A stretch of 64,000 nucleotides of DNA. It comes from Micromonospora sp. MA102. Its GTDB lineage: Bacteria > Actinomycetota > Actinomycetes > Mycobacteriales > Micromonosporaceae. The stretch spans positions 62,001 through 126,000 of the forward strand of contig NZ_JAMWEG010000001.1 in the NCBI RefSeq assembly GCF_025460765.1, given 5' to 3'. The notes beneath the pieces are model-generated. The model saw only the letters and a program-made list of their open reading frames with translations, did no database searches and had not been told where the DNA came from. This document shows, one piece after another, positions 25,492 through 33,792 of this stretch. The translations under genes were made by a program, and so were the position numbers. Numbering within the stretch: the stretch's first letter is position 1; each line of letters opens with the position of its first letter.

Positions 25492-25989
25492 TCAGAAGGG
25501 TAGCGGGCGATCCGCCTCGTCCCCAGCGAAGGTGCCGATCTCCCGCAGCGCGTGCATCTTGTCCCGGCCGCGCTCTATCGAGGCGAGCGCCCGGGTCAGG
25601 AACTGCTCGAAGTTGGCCAGCGCGGTGTCGACGTAGTCGTCGACCTCGTCGCGCAGGCGCTGCGCCTCGGCCCGGGCCTCGGCGATGATCCGGGCGCCCT
25701 CGTGCTCGGCGGAGACGGTGATCTCGTTCACCGAGACCAGGCGGGCGTGTTCCGCCTCACCCTCGCTGATGATCCGGTCGGCCTCGCGCTTGCCGGCCTC
25801 CATGATCTTGTCCCGCTCCTCCAGCAGCGCGGCGGCCCGGCGGAGGTCGGCGGGCAGCTCCACGCGCAGCTCGTCCAGGGCGGCGATCATCTCGCCCCGG
25901 TCGACCATGCAGTTGTTGCGCGACATCGGCACGGAGCGGGCCTGCTCCACCATGGCGATCAGTTCGTCGATGCGATCGAGCGGGTCCAC
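25492..25989 (-). CDS. DivIVA-like coiled-coil protein, probable SepIVA homologue
   Basis: A 165-residue, almost all-helical protein starting at GTG 25989 after GGAGTGAGG. It begins VDPLDRIDELIAMVEQARSVPMS, then forms long coiled coils (LRRAAALLEERDKIMEAGKR, GARIIAEARAEAQRLRDEVD). It is often mislabelled as an ATP synthase b-like or DivIVA-domain protein. Its position directly upstream of DUF177 matches M. tuberculosis Rv2927c (SepIVA), an essential DivIVA-like factor in septation and cell elongation. The assignment rests on context plus coiled-coil form, not on a clear DivIVA domain. Confidence 0.75.
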   Translation of the reverse strand: MDPLDRIDELIAMVEQARSVPMSRNNCMVDRGEMIAALDELRVELPADLRRAAALLEERDKIMEAGKREADRIISEGEAEHARLVSVNEITVSAEHEGARIIAEARAEAQRLRDEVDDYVDTALANFEQFLTRALASIERGRDKMHALREIGTFAGDEADRPLPF

Positions 25990-26137
25990 CGGTACCTCAC
26001 TCCTGTCGTTCGTCGGCCGACCTACATGATGCGGCCTGCGCCCGGGTTCGGCGCTGCACACATCATGTCGCGCGTCGGCCACCGCCGCGCCACCCGCCCC
26101 CGCCCGGCGCGTCGCCCGCGGGGCCCGGCGCGGCCGG

Positions 26138-26614
26138 TCAGCGGCGCAGCCGAGCCACCAGCTCCTCGCGGACCACGTCCGGGACGTGCGCGGAGATGTC
26201 CCCGCCCCACTTGGCGACGTCCTTGACCAGGCTGGAGGAGAGGAACGAGTAGAGCGGGTTGGTCGGCATGAAGAGCGTCTCCACGCCGGCCAGGCCGATG
26301 TTCATCTGGGCCATCTGGAGCTCGTAGTCGAAGTCGCTGACCGCGCGCAGGCCCTTGATCAGCACACTCGCCTGCTGGGCGCGGCAGAAGTCGACAAGCA
26401 GCCCGCGGAACGACTCGACCCGCACGTTGTCGTACGAGGAGGTCACCTCGCGGAGCATGTCGATCCGCTCCTCGACCGTGAACAGTCCCTGCTTCGACTG
26501 GTTGACCAGCACGCCGACGATCACCTCGTCGAAGAGCCGGCTCGCCCGGCCGATGATGTCGAGGTGTCCGTTGGTGACCGGGTCGAACGAGCCGGGACAG
26601 ACCGCACGTCTCAT
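26138..26614 (-). CDS. coaD: Phosphopantetheine adenylyltransferase
   Basis: Makes dephospho-CoA from 4'-phosphopantetheine and ATP in coenzyme A synthesis. Its 158 residues contain the nucleotidyltransferase motif [14 protein letters not shown] near the N-terminus, [21 protein letters not shown] in the middle, and the second ATP motif [13 protein letters not shown] 26614 overlaps the rsmD stop (ATGA), which fixes the start over a longer upstream frame. The rsmD-coaD pair is conserved across many bacteria. Confidence 0.97.
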   Translation of the reverse strand: MRRAVCPGSFDPVTNGHLDIIGRASRLFDEVIVGVLVNQSKQGLFTVEERIDMLREVTSSYDNVRVESFRGLLVDFCRAQQASVLIKGLRAVSDFDYELQMAQMNIGLAGVETLFMPTNPLYSFLSSSLVKDVAKWGGDISAHVPDVVREELVARLRR

Positions 26615-27174
26615 GATCGGCGACCGTACCAAAGGGTGGTCTCGCCGTAGCGGCGGCTGCGCTCGCCAGTGACGCCGTCCACCCACTCGACCGGTCCGGT
26701 GCGGCTGGACCGCTCGACGACCACCAGGGCGTCCGGGGCCAGCCAGCCGCCGCCGACCAGCGCGGCCAGCATCGCGGTGATCTCGCTGTCGGGCACGGCG
26801 TAGGGCGGGTCGGCGAAGACCAGGTCGTACGGCCCGCCGTCCGGGCCGGCGGCGAGCACGGTCGCCACCCGGCCGGTGACCAGGCGGGCGGCCGGCGCGG
26901 CCCGGAGCGCGGCCACGTTCTCCCGGATCACCCGGGCGGCGCGGGCGTCGGACTCGACGAGCAGCACGTGGGCGGCGCCCCGGGACAGCGCCTCCAGGCC
27001 GACCGCGCCGGAGCCGGCGTAGAGGTCGGCGACGCGCGCCCCGTCGAGGTCGAGCTCGGCCTGCACGGCGCTGAACAGCGCCTCCCGGACCCGGTCGGAG
27101 GTCGGCCGGGTGCCGGCGCCGGGTGGGGCGGCGAGCCGCCTGCCGCCGAGCGTCCCGCCCACGATCCGGGTCAC
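26611..27174 (-). CDS. rsmD: 16S rRNA (guanine966-N2)-methyltransferase RsmD
   Basis: Methylates G966 of 16S rRNA using SAM during 30S assembly. GTG 27174 follows GGAGGG and gives 187 residues, [19 protein letters not shown], a typical RsmD opening. The SAM-binding motif is [19 protein letters not shown], and the catalytic DPPY motif appears as [26 protein letters not shown] between them is also conserved. It heads the unit continuing into coaD. Confidence 0.94.
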   Translation of the reverse strand: MTRIVGGTLGGRRLAAPPGAGTRPTSDRVREALFSAVQAELDLDGARVADLYAGSGAVGLEALSRGAAHVLLVESDARAARVIRENVAALRAAPAARLVTGRVATVLAAGPDGGPYDLVFADPPYAVPDSEITAMLAALVGGGWLAPDALVVVERSSRTGPVEWVDGVTGERSRRYGETTLWYGRRS

Positions 27175-27423
27175 CGTCGCTCCCTCCGCATGCCCCGACG
27201 CTACGCGATGTCCGGATCGGGGCGCGCGGACCACCCCGCGGCCACGGCTCGTCACGGCCGGTACATCAATGATCTCAAATCTATAACGGACCCTTTACGA
27301 CCCGTGGGTTGCGGTAACGCCCACGCTGTCGATCTCGCTAGGGTCTGCCCGATTGTCGTGCGGACGCGTGGCTAAGGTCCGTCCGCCCGCATTCCCCCCA
27401 TCCTCCCCTCACCAGGAGTAGGC

Positions 27424-28356
27424 GTGAACCGTCTCCACCTCCGGCGTGCCGCCGTCCTCACCGCCGGCGCGCTGATCGGCCTCGCGGGCGTGGCCACCGT
27501 CGCCGGCCCCGCCGCGGCCCACCACCCCGAGCCCTCGGGCAGCTACTGCGCCACCCGGGACGGCAAGGTCACCGTCAACTGGTCGGTGATCAGCAGCGAG
27601 ACCGACATCTCCGGCCGCATCACCAAGCTGGAGTCCACCGTGCCCGGCCCCGTCACCGGCGCGCTGGCCGTCGGCGCGGAGCTGAAGAAGCAGGGCGACG
27701 GGCCGCTCACCGGGAGCCAGACCTACACGTTCCAGGGCGCCATCCCCAAGCTGGAGCTGACCGTCGGCGCGCACTGGGAGCGGGGCCGGCAGTCCCACGA
27801 CGGTGAGCGCACCGTCGTGGCCCAGCCCAGCCGGAACTGCGAGGCGGAGGAGACCCCGTCGCCGTCGCCCAGCTCGCCGTCACCGAGCGCCACGCCCGAG
27901 CCGAGCGGGTCGCCGGAGCCCACCCCGTCGCCGTCCGCCTCCAACCCGCCGAGCCCGTCCGCTCCCGCCGCGCCGGCCGAGCCGATCTTCAAGCTGGACC
28001 AGGACTGCGACACGATGACCTTCATCGTGGAGAACCCGGTGAAGGGCATCCCCTTCACCGCCACGCTGACCACCGAGAAGGGCGTCACCAAGAAGCTCGT
28101 CTCTCAGCCGGGCCGGACCGCGTCGGCCGACTTCGACGCCTACCAGGGCCTCAAGGTCACCGTGAAGTACGACGTGGTCGACGACTCCGAGACCATCCCG
28201 TACACCCAGCCGAAGGACTGCTCCGGCCAGGGCGGCGGCCTGCCCGTCACCGGCCCGGCCGCGGGCGCCATCGCCGGTGGCGCCGCCGTGCTGCTCGCCG
28301 CCGGTGCGGTGCTGTTCGTGATCGCCCGCCGTCGCCGGATCCGCTTCACCGCCTGA
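27424..28356 (+). CDS. Secreted, LPXTG-type cell-wall protein
   Basis: A 310-residue exported protein starting at GTG 27424 after AGGAG. It has a signal peptide (LRRAAVLTAGALIGLAGVATV, cleavage after GPAAA), a beta-rich N-terminal domain (about 33-140) with two cysteines, and a low-complexity Pro/Ser/Glu linker (about 141-180). A second cysteine-containing beta domain follows (about 185-270). The C-terminal sorting signal is LPVTG, a hydrophobic helix and RRRRIRF. Sortase anchoring to peptidoglycan is the expected fate. No domain name is recognised, and the ligand or partner is unknown. No sortase gene lies in this window. Confidence 0.85.
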   Translation: MNRLHLRRAAVLTAGALIGLAGVATVAGPAAAHHPEPSGSYCATRDGKVTVNWSVISSETDISGRITKLESTVPGPVTGALAVGAELKKQGDGPLTGSQTYTFQGAIPKLELTVGAHWERGRQSHDGERTVVAQPSRNCEAEETPSPSPSSPSPSATPEPSGSPEPTPSPSASNPPSPSAPAAPAEPIFKLDQDCDTMTFIVENPVKGIPFTATLTTEKGVTKKLVSQPGRTASADFDAYQGLKVTVKYDVVDDSETIPYTQPKDCSGQGGGLPVTGPAAGAIAGGAAVLLAAGAVLFVIARRRRIRFTA

Positions 28357-28368
28357 CGTACGCCTGAT

Positions 28369-28406
28369 CCGAGGGCGCGCCGACCACCCGGCCGGCGCGC
28401 CCTCGG
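28369..28406. terminator. Bidirectional terminator between convergent genes
   Basis: CCGAGGGCGCGCCG (28369-28382) and CGGCGCGCCCTCGG (28393-28406) form a perfect 14-bp stem with a 10-base loop. It sits between the LPXTG gene stop and the serine hydrolase stop, so it serves both strands. Confidence 0.7.
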
Positions 28407-28407
28407 C

Positions 28408-29334
28408 TCATTCCAGCTCCGCCTTCAGCAGCGCGGGATCGATCTCCGCCTGGTTGGTCAGCACCACGAGACGCCGGTCCGAGTCGGGGAACCAACCGGC
28501 GAACGCCTTGTAGCCACCGTTGTCCCCGGAGTGGTGCACCGCCCGTTCCCCGGCCAGCGAACCGACGAACCAGCCGTAGCCGTACGCCTCGTCGGGGCGG
28601 CCGGTCGGCGCGTGCGGGGCGATCATCGCGGCCGCCGCGGCGGGCCCCAGCAACCGGGCCCGGCGGGGCACGTCCAGCCAGGTGAGCAGGTCCGCCCCGG
28701 TGCACCAGACGTCACCGGCGCCCATGCTCACCGTCTCCAGGTCCCAGGACGGCACCGGCTTGCCGCCCTCGTGTCCCGTCGCCACGTCGTCCCGCCCCGC
28801 GCCGGAACCGGCGAAGCTGCCCGTCATGCCGAGCGGCGCGAAGACCTCGTCGGCGAGGAACGCGGCGTACGGCCGACCGGCCACCTGTTCGACCGCCCGG
28901 GCCAGCAGGACGAAGCCCGGGCTGCTGTAGTGCCAGCCGGCCCCGGGGGCGAACAGCGGCGGCACACCGGCGAAGACGCCCAGCAACTCGTCCGGCTCGG
29001 CGGGCGCCGCCAGGTCGATCATCGGGTAGTCCTCCCAGTGGCCCAGGCCGGAGGTGTGGGTGAGCAGGTGGTGCAGGGTGATCCCGGACCAGGCCGACGG
29101 CGGGCGGGGCAGCCAGCGGCTGACCGGATCGTCCAGGCGGAACGCGCCCCGCTCGGCGAGGAGCAGCACCGCGGCGGCCGCCATCTGCTTGCTGATCGAG
29201 GCGATCTGGAACCGGGTCGCGGGCGTGCAGGGGGCCGCGCTGTCCGCGTCGGCCGCGCCGGTGACCCGGGACATCAGGATGTCGTCGCCCCGCGCCAGCA
29301 GGAGCACGCCGCGATCGAGAGAGGGTTTCGGCAT
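28408..29334 (-). CDS. Serine hydrolase, class C beta-lactamase/PBP4* family
   Basis: A 308-residue penicillin-binding-like serine hydrolase. The nucleophile motif SxxK is SISK in FQIASISKQM near residue 48, the YxN-like motif is HYSS in GWHYSSPGF, and the third motif is HSG in AVHHSGDNGGY. LLTHTSGLGH is the usual conserved loop. There is no signal peptide, so it may act in the cytoplasm as an esterase rather than a beta-lactamase or peptidase. TAGGCT lies six bases before the ATG without a ribosome site, pointing to a leaderless mRNA. Confidence 0.87.
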   Translation of the reverse strand: MPKPSLDRGVLLLARGDDILMSRVTGAADADSAAPCTPATRFQIASISKQMAAAAVLLLAERGAFRLDDPVSRWLPRPPSAWSGITLHHLLTHTSGLGHWEDYPMIDLAAPAEPDELLGVFAGVPPLFAPGAGWHYSSPGFVLLARAVEQVAGRPYAAFLADEVFAPLGMTGSFAGSGAGRDDVATGHEGGKPVPSWDLETVSMGAGDVWCTGADLLTWLDVPRRARLLGPAAAAAMIAPHAPTGRPDEAYGYGWFVGSLAGERAVHHSGDNGGYKAFAGWFPDSDRRLVVLTNQAEIDPALLKAELE

Positions 29335-29340
29335 CCGACG

Positions 29341-29346
29341 AGCCTA
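29341..29346 (-). promoter_or_regulatory. Candidate -10 box for leaderless serine hydrolase gene
   Basis: On the minus strand TAGGCT ends six bases before the ATG at 29334, with no ribosome site between. Confidence 0.5.
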
Positions 29347-29370
29347 GGCCGGGACGGCCGCCCGGTGGGG

Positions 29371-31572
29371 TCAGCCCTTCTCCAGGTATTCGGCGCGCTC
29401 CTCGTCGACCAGGGCGGCCACCGAGGCGGCCAGCGCCGGATGCCGGGCCAGCTCCGGGTCCTCCTCGACCAGGGTGATCGCCTCGGCCCGCGCGTCGCGG
29501 ATCAGGTCGGTGTCGCGCAGCAGCGACAGCAGGCGCAGGTGGGACCGGCGGCCGGACTGGGTGGCGCCGAGCACGTCGCCCTCCCGGCGCTGCTCCAGGT
29601 CCAGCTCGGCGAGCTTGAACCCGTCGGTGGTGGAGGCGACCGCGTCGAGCCGTTCCCGGGCGGAGGAACCCTCCATCGCCTCGCTGACCAGCAGGCAGAG
29701 GCCGGCCGCCGAGCCGCGGCCCACCCGGCCGCGCAGCTGGTGCAGCTGGGAGACGCCGAACCGGTCGGCGTCCAGCACGATCATCACGGTGGCGTTGGGC
29801 ACGTTGACGCCCACCTCGACCACCGTGGTCGCCACCAGCACGTCCAGGTCGCCGGCGGCGAAGGAGCGCATCACCGAGTCCTTCTCGTCGGCCGGCAGCC
29901 GCCCGTGCAGCACCCCGATCCGCAGCCCGTGCAGGGGCCCCTCGGCGAGCAGCGGGGCCACCTCGGTGACGGCGAGCGGGGGCCGGCGGCCGGAGTCGTC
30001 CTCCCTCGGCGCCTCCTCGTCCGAGGCCGGACCCTCACCGATCCGCGGGCAGACCACGTACGCCTGGTGACCCTTGGCGACCTCCTCGCGCAGCCGGCGC
30101 CAGGCCCGGTCGAGGAAGGCGGGCTTCTCGGCGGCCGGCACCACGTGCGAGGCGATCGGCGAGCGGCCCTGCGGCAGCTGCGACAGCGTGGAGATCTCCA
30201 GGTCGCCGTAGACGGTCATGGCGACCGTGCGCGGGATCGGGGTGGCCGTCATGACGAGCACGTGCGGCGGCTGGTCGGCCTTGGCCCGCAGCGCGTCCCG
30301 CTGCTCCACGCCGAACCGGTGCTGCTCGTCGACCACCACGAGCCCCAGGTCGGAGAAGTCGACCCCCTCGTAGAGCAGGGCGTGGGTGCCGAGCACGATG
30401 CCGGCGCGCCCCTCGGCCACCTCGGTGAGCGCCCGCCGGCGGGCGGCCGCGCCCAGCGAGCCGGTGACCAGCTCCACCCGGGTGGCGTCGTCGGCGGCGC
30501 CCAGCTCCCCGGCACGGGCGAGCGGGCCGAGCAGGTCCAGCATGCCCCGGTGGTGCTGGGCGGCCAGCACCTCGGTCGGGGCGAGCAGCGCGGCCTGCCC
30601 GCCGGCGTCGACCACCTGCAGCATGGCCCGCAGTGCGACCACGGTCTTGCCGGAGCCCACCTCGCCCTGCAGCAGCCGGTGCATCGGGTGCGCGGTGGCC
30701 AGGTCGGCGGCGATCTCCCGGCCGACGGCCTGCTGGCCGGACGTCAGCTCGTACGGCAGCCGGGCGTCGAACGCGTCGAGCAGCCCGCCGGCCTTCGCCG
30801 GCCGGGCCTTCGCGGGCCACGCCGCGGCGCGGTGCTTGCGCTGGACCAGGGTGAGCTGCACGGCGAACGCCTCGTCCCACTTGAGCCGGCGGCGCGCTCT
30901 GTAGAGCTCCTCCTTGCTGGTGGGCCGGTGGATCTCGCGCAGCGCGGCGCCGATGCCGACCAGGTTGCGGCTGGCCCGCACGGTGGCGGGCAGCGGGTCG
31001 TCCGGCGGGGTGAAGGTGTCCAGCACCACCCGCACGCAGCGGGCGATCACCCAGGTCGGCACGGCCGCCGCGGCCGGGTAGACCGGGATGAGCGCCCCGG
31101 CGAACTCCTCGACCTCCTCGTTGGCCGCCGCCTCGCCGTCGCCGCCCTCGCCGAGCAGCACGTATTCCGGGCCGTTGAGCTGCCGCTTGCCCCGGAACTC
31201 GGTCACCTTGCCGGCGAACAGCCCCCAGCGGCCGGGGCGCAGCTCCCGCTCCCGCCACGCCTGGTTGCCGAAGAAGGTGCAGGTGAGCACCCCGCCGGAG
31301 CCGTCGCCGACGGTGACCTCCAGCAGGTTGCCCCGGCGCTGCCGCATCGGCCGGACCGCGGTGCGCTGCACCTGCGCCAGCACGGTGACCTGCTCCCCCA
31401 CATCCAGCGAGCGGATGTCGGTGTGCTCGCCGCGTTCGTCGTAGCGGCGGGGGAAGTGGTAGATCAGGTCGCCGGCGGTGTGCAGGTCGAGGTGGCTCGC
31501 CAGGGCCTTGGCGGTGCGCTCCCCGACCAGCTTCTTGAGCGGCGTGTCCACGGTGGCCGGTTCGCTCGTCAT
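29371..31572 (-). CDS. recG: ATP-dependent DNA helicase RecG
   Basis: Rescues stalled replication forks by fork reversal and branch migration. 733 residues. The N-terminal wedge/OB region contains DLIYHFPRRYDERG and the beta strands around TVLAQVQRTAV. The helicase motor has Walker A GEVGSGKTVVAL, motif II VVDEQHRFG, motif III MTATPIPRT, and late motifs VATTVVEVGVNVPNATVMIV and QLRGRVGRG. ATG 31572 overlaps the stop of the DAK gene (ATGA). The DAK-recG pairing is conserved in actinobacteria (Rv2974c-Rv2973c). Confidence 0.96.
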   Translation of the reverse strand: MTSEPATVDTPLKKLVGERTAKALASHLDLHTAGDLIYHFPRRYDERGEHTDIRSLDVGEQVTVLAQVQRTAVRPMRQRRGNLLEVTVGDGSGGVLTCTFFGNQAWRERELRPGRWGLFAGKVTEFRGKRQLNGPEYVLLGEGGDGEAAANEEVEEFAGALIPVYPAAAAVPTWVIARCVRVVLDTFTPPDDPLPATVRASRNLVGIGAALREIHRPTSKEELYRARRRLKWDEAFAVQLTLVQRKHRAAAWPAKARPAKAGGLLDAFDARLPYELTSGQQAVGREIAADLATAHPMHRLLQGEVGSGKTVVALRAMLQVVDAGGQAALLAPTEVLAAQHHRGMLDLLGPLARAGELGAADDATRVELVTGSLGAAARRRALTEVAEGRAGIVLGTHALLYEGVDFSDLGLVVVDEQHRFGVEQRDALRAKADQPPHVLVMTATPIPRTVAMTVYGDLEISTLSQLPQGRSPIASHVVPAAEKPAFLDRAWRRLREEVAKGHQAYVVCPRIGEGPASDEEAPREDDSGRRPPLAVTEVAPLLAEGPLHGLRIGVLHGRLPADEKDSVMRSFAAGDLDVLVATTVVEVGVNVPNATVMIVLDADRFGVSQLHQLRGRVGRGSAAGLCLLVSEAMEGSSARERLDAVASTTDGFKLAELDLEQRREGDVLGATQSGRRSHLRLLSLLRDTDLIRDARAEAITLVEEDPELARHPALAASVAALVDEERAEYLEKG

Positions 31573-33179
31573 TCGACCCCCAGCAGGAGCGGATAGTGCG
31601 GCTGCCCGCCCTCGTACGCCTGCACCTCGACGAACGGCCAGGACCGCTCGACGTGCTCGCGTACGCGGTCGGCCAGCCCGGCCGGGGCGTCCGCCCCGCA
31701 GAGCAGGGTGACCAGCTCGCCACCACCGCCGAGCATCCGGTCGACCACGGCGGTGCAGGTGCCGAGGAGATCGGCGCCGATGAGGTGCACCTCGCCCTCG
31801 ACCAGCGCCAGCACGTCGCCCGGCCGGCACGGCCCGGCCACGGTGAGCGCCTCTCTGCTCGCGTGGCAGACCTCGGCGTAGCGGCAGGCGCCGGCGGCCT
31901 CGGCCATGGCGATGACGTCGTCCTCGAAGCGCCGCTTCGGGTCCCGCACGGCGAGGGCGGCGAGGGCCTGCACCGGGGACCGGGTGGGCACCACGCTCAC
32001 CTTCACCCCGAGCCCGTGCGCCTCCCGGGCGGCGGCGCTCGCCACCGACTGGGTGTTGGGGTCGTTGGGCAGCACCACCACCCGGGCGGCGCGGGTGGCC
32101 CGGATGGCGTCGAGCAGCTCGCCGGTGGACGGGTTGGCCGGCACCACGGTGGCGCCCTCGGCGCCGAACAGCTCGGCGATGCCGGCGCCGGTGGCGACCA
32201 CCACGGCGGCCCGGCCGTCGGGCCGCGCCGCCGGAGGAGTCGGCGCCGGGGCCGCCTGGTCGGCGAACCGGGTCACCGTGATCCGGTGCGGCCGGCCGGC
32301 CACCACGCCGGCCTCGACGGCCGCCCCGACGTCGTTGACGTGCACGTGCACGTTCCACGTGCCGCGGTCGCCGACGATCACCAGGGAGTCGCCGAGCGCG
32401 TCCAGTTCGCCGCGCAGCCGGGTCACCGCCTCGTCGGTGGCGTCGAGCAGGTACTGCACCTCGTAGTCGTACGCCGGGGAGCCGGTCTCCCGGACGGCGG
32501 TGGCGGGCGCGCGGGCCGCGGGCGGCGCGGGCGCCGGCTGGCGCGGGCTCTCCCCGGTGACCACCTCGACCAGCGCGTCGAGCAGCAGGCAGAGGCCGCG
32601 CCCGCCGGCGTCGACCACGCCGGCCCGGGCGAGCGCGGGCAGCTGCTCGGGGGTGCGCGCCAGCGCGCGGGCCGCCTCGCCGGCCGCCGCCCGGGCCACC
32701 GCGCACAGGTCGTCGGTGTCCGCCCGCTCGGCCGCGCGGGCGGCGGCGGCGACCACGCTGAGCAGGGTGCCCTCGACCGGATGGGCGACCGCGGCGTAGG
32801 CGGCGGTGGTGGCGTCGGCCAGCGCGGCGGCGAGCTGCCGGCCGCGGACCGCCGGCGCGGCGGAGAGCGCGTCGGCGAAGCCGCGCAGGATCTGCGAGAC
32901 GATCACCCCGGAGTTGCCCCGCGCCCCGAGCAGCGCGCCCCGGGCCATCAGCCGCAGGGCGTGGCCGTGCGGGGTGTGCCCGTCGTCGGGAAGGGTCTCC
33001 AGGTCCATGGCGAGGGCCTGCTGCGCCGAGGTGAGGGTGAGCACCAGGTTGGTGCCGGTGTCGCCGTCGGGGACCGGGTAGACGTTGAGCTCGTCGATCT
33101 CGCCCTGGTGGCGCTGGAGGGCGGCCAGGCCGCTCGCGCACCAGCGGCGCACCGCGGCGGCGTCGAGGGTGTCCAGCAC
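31569..33179 (-). CDS. DAK2-domain (FakA/DhaL-like) kinase-related protein
   Basis: A 536-residue protein when started at GTG 33179, where TAGGCT lies seven bases upstream; an in-frame GTG at 33209 would add 10 residues. The N-terminal DhaL-type domain has LNVYPVPDGDTGTNLVLT and GARGNSGVIVSQILRGFA, nucleotide and Mg-binding features of DAK kinases. Later segments (LLDATDEAVTRLRGELDALG, LVIVGDRGTWNVHVHVND, VVLPNDPNTQ) match the FakA-like layout. FakA relatives phosphorylate fatty acids bound to a DegV-like FakB partner, but no FakB gene is nearby. It is coupled to recG. Confidence 0.88.
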   Translation of the reverse strand: MLDTLDAAAVRRWCASGLAALQRHQGEIDELNVYPVPDGDTGTNLVLTLTSAQQALAMDLETLPDDGHTPHGHALRLMARGALLGARGNSGVIVSQILRGFADALSAAPAVRGRQLAAALADATTAAYAAVAHPVEGTLLSVVAAAARAAERADTDDLCAVARAAAGEAARALARTPEQLPALARAGVVDAGGRGLCLLLDALVEVVTGESPRQPAPAPPAARAPATAVRETGSPAYDYEVQYLLDATDEAVTRLRGELDALGDSLVIVGDRGTWNVHVHVNDVGAAVEAGVVAGRPHRITVTRFADQAAPAPTPPAARPDGRAAVVVATGAGIAELFGAEGATVVPANPSTGELLDAIRATRAARVVVLPNDPNTQSVASAAAREAHGLGVKVSVVPTRSPVQALAALAVRDPKRRFEDDVIAMAEAAGACRYAEVCHASREALTVAGPCRPGDVLALVEGEVHLIGADLLGTCTAVVDRMLGGGGELVTLLCGADAPAGLADRVREHVERSWPFVEVQAYEGGQPHYPLLLGVE

Positions 33180-33318
33180 GTCGGGAAGCCTACTGGCGCG
33201 CACCGACACCCGCCGGGGCCGGCCACGTCCGCCCGGCGTGTCCGGGACGGCCCGGGGACCGGCCCGTCGCCCGCCGGCCGTCCCCGCCGGTACGCTGGGC
33301 CGGTCCCGACCGGGCCGG

Positions 33319-33358
33319 TTGGGCGTCCGGGCCGGTCATCGGGTAACCTGGCCAGGTT
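33319..33358 (+). promoter_or_regulatory. Candidate rpmB promoter with overlapping palindrome
   Basis: TTGGGC (33319-33324) and TAACCT (33344-33349) are 19 bp apart upstream of rpmB. A perfect 14-bp palindrome, AACCTGGCCAGGTT (33345-33358), covers the -10 hexamer and probable start point and could be an operator. Confidence 0.4.
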
Positions 33359-33413
33359 GCCCGGGCTGCGCCTGGCGGCGACCTCATGAACGTTTCAATC
33401 CCAGGAGTATCCC

Positions 33414-33605
33414 GTGGCTAGCGTGTGCGACGTCTGTGGCAAGGGGCCGGGCTTCGGCCACAACGTGCCCTGGTCCAAGAAGAAGACCAACCGCCGCTGG
33501 AACCCGAACATCCAGTCGGTGCGCACCCCGGCCGGTGGCGGCACCACCAAGAAGTTGCAGGTCTGCACCTCGTGCATCAAGGCCGGCAAGGTCGCCCGCG
33601 CCTGA
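33414..33605 (+). CDS. rpmB: 50S ribosomal protein bL28
   Basis: A 63-residue ribosomal protein. GTG 33414 follows AGGAG. It begins MASVCDVCGKGPGFGHNVPW and ends with VCTSCIKAGKVARA, so it is the four-cysteine, zinc-binding form. The pattern SKKKTNRRWNPNIQSV is the conserved rRNA-binding centre. It is transcribed alone, divergent from DAK/recG, and closed by an intrinsic terminator. Confidence 0.97.
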   Translation: MASVCDVCGKGPGFGHNVPWSKKKTNRRWNPNIQSVRTPAGGGTTKKLQVCTSCIKAGKVARA

Positions 33606-33639
33606 CGCGGTAAGCACCGCCTGCACAGTTTCGCCGGAT

Positions 33640-33669
33640 GCCGGCGGACCCCTCGGGTCCGCCGGCTTT
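33640..33669 (+). terminator. Intrinsic terminator of rpmB
   Basis: GCCGGCGGACCC (33640-33651) and GGGTCCGCCGGC (33655-33666) make a perfect 12-bp stem with a three-base loop followed by TTT, 34 bases past the rpmB stop. Confidence 0.8.
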
Positions 33670-33792
33670 CGTCGTGCCCACGGTCTCCCGCTGACGGGTC
33701 GCCGACCGTCCGGCGACCGGCCGCGCCGGCCCGGTTAGGGTGCTGCTGCGCCGGCCGTCCGTTCCGGCGTGAGGCGTGGGGAGGTACGACCC

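Noticed and set aside
28531..31596. 1021-residue plus-strand frame
   Set aside because: Shadow of the serine hydrolase and recG genes; low-complexity Gly/Arg/His composition and no start site.
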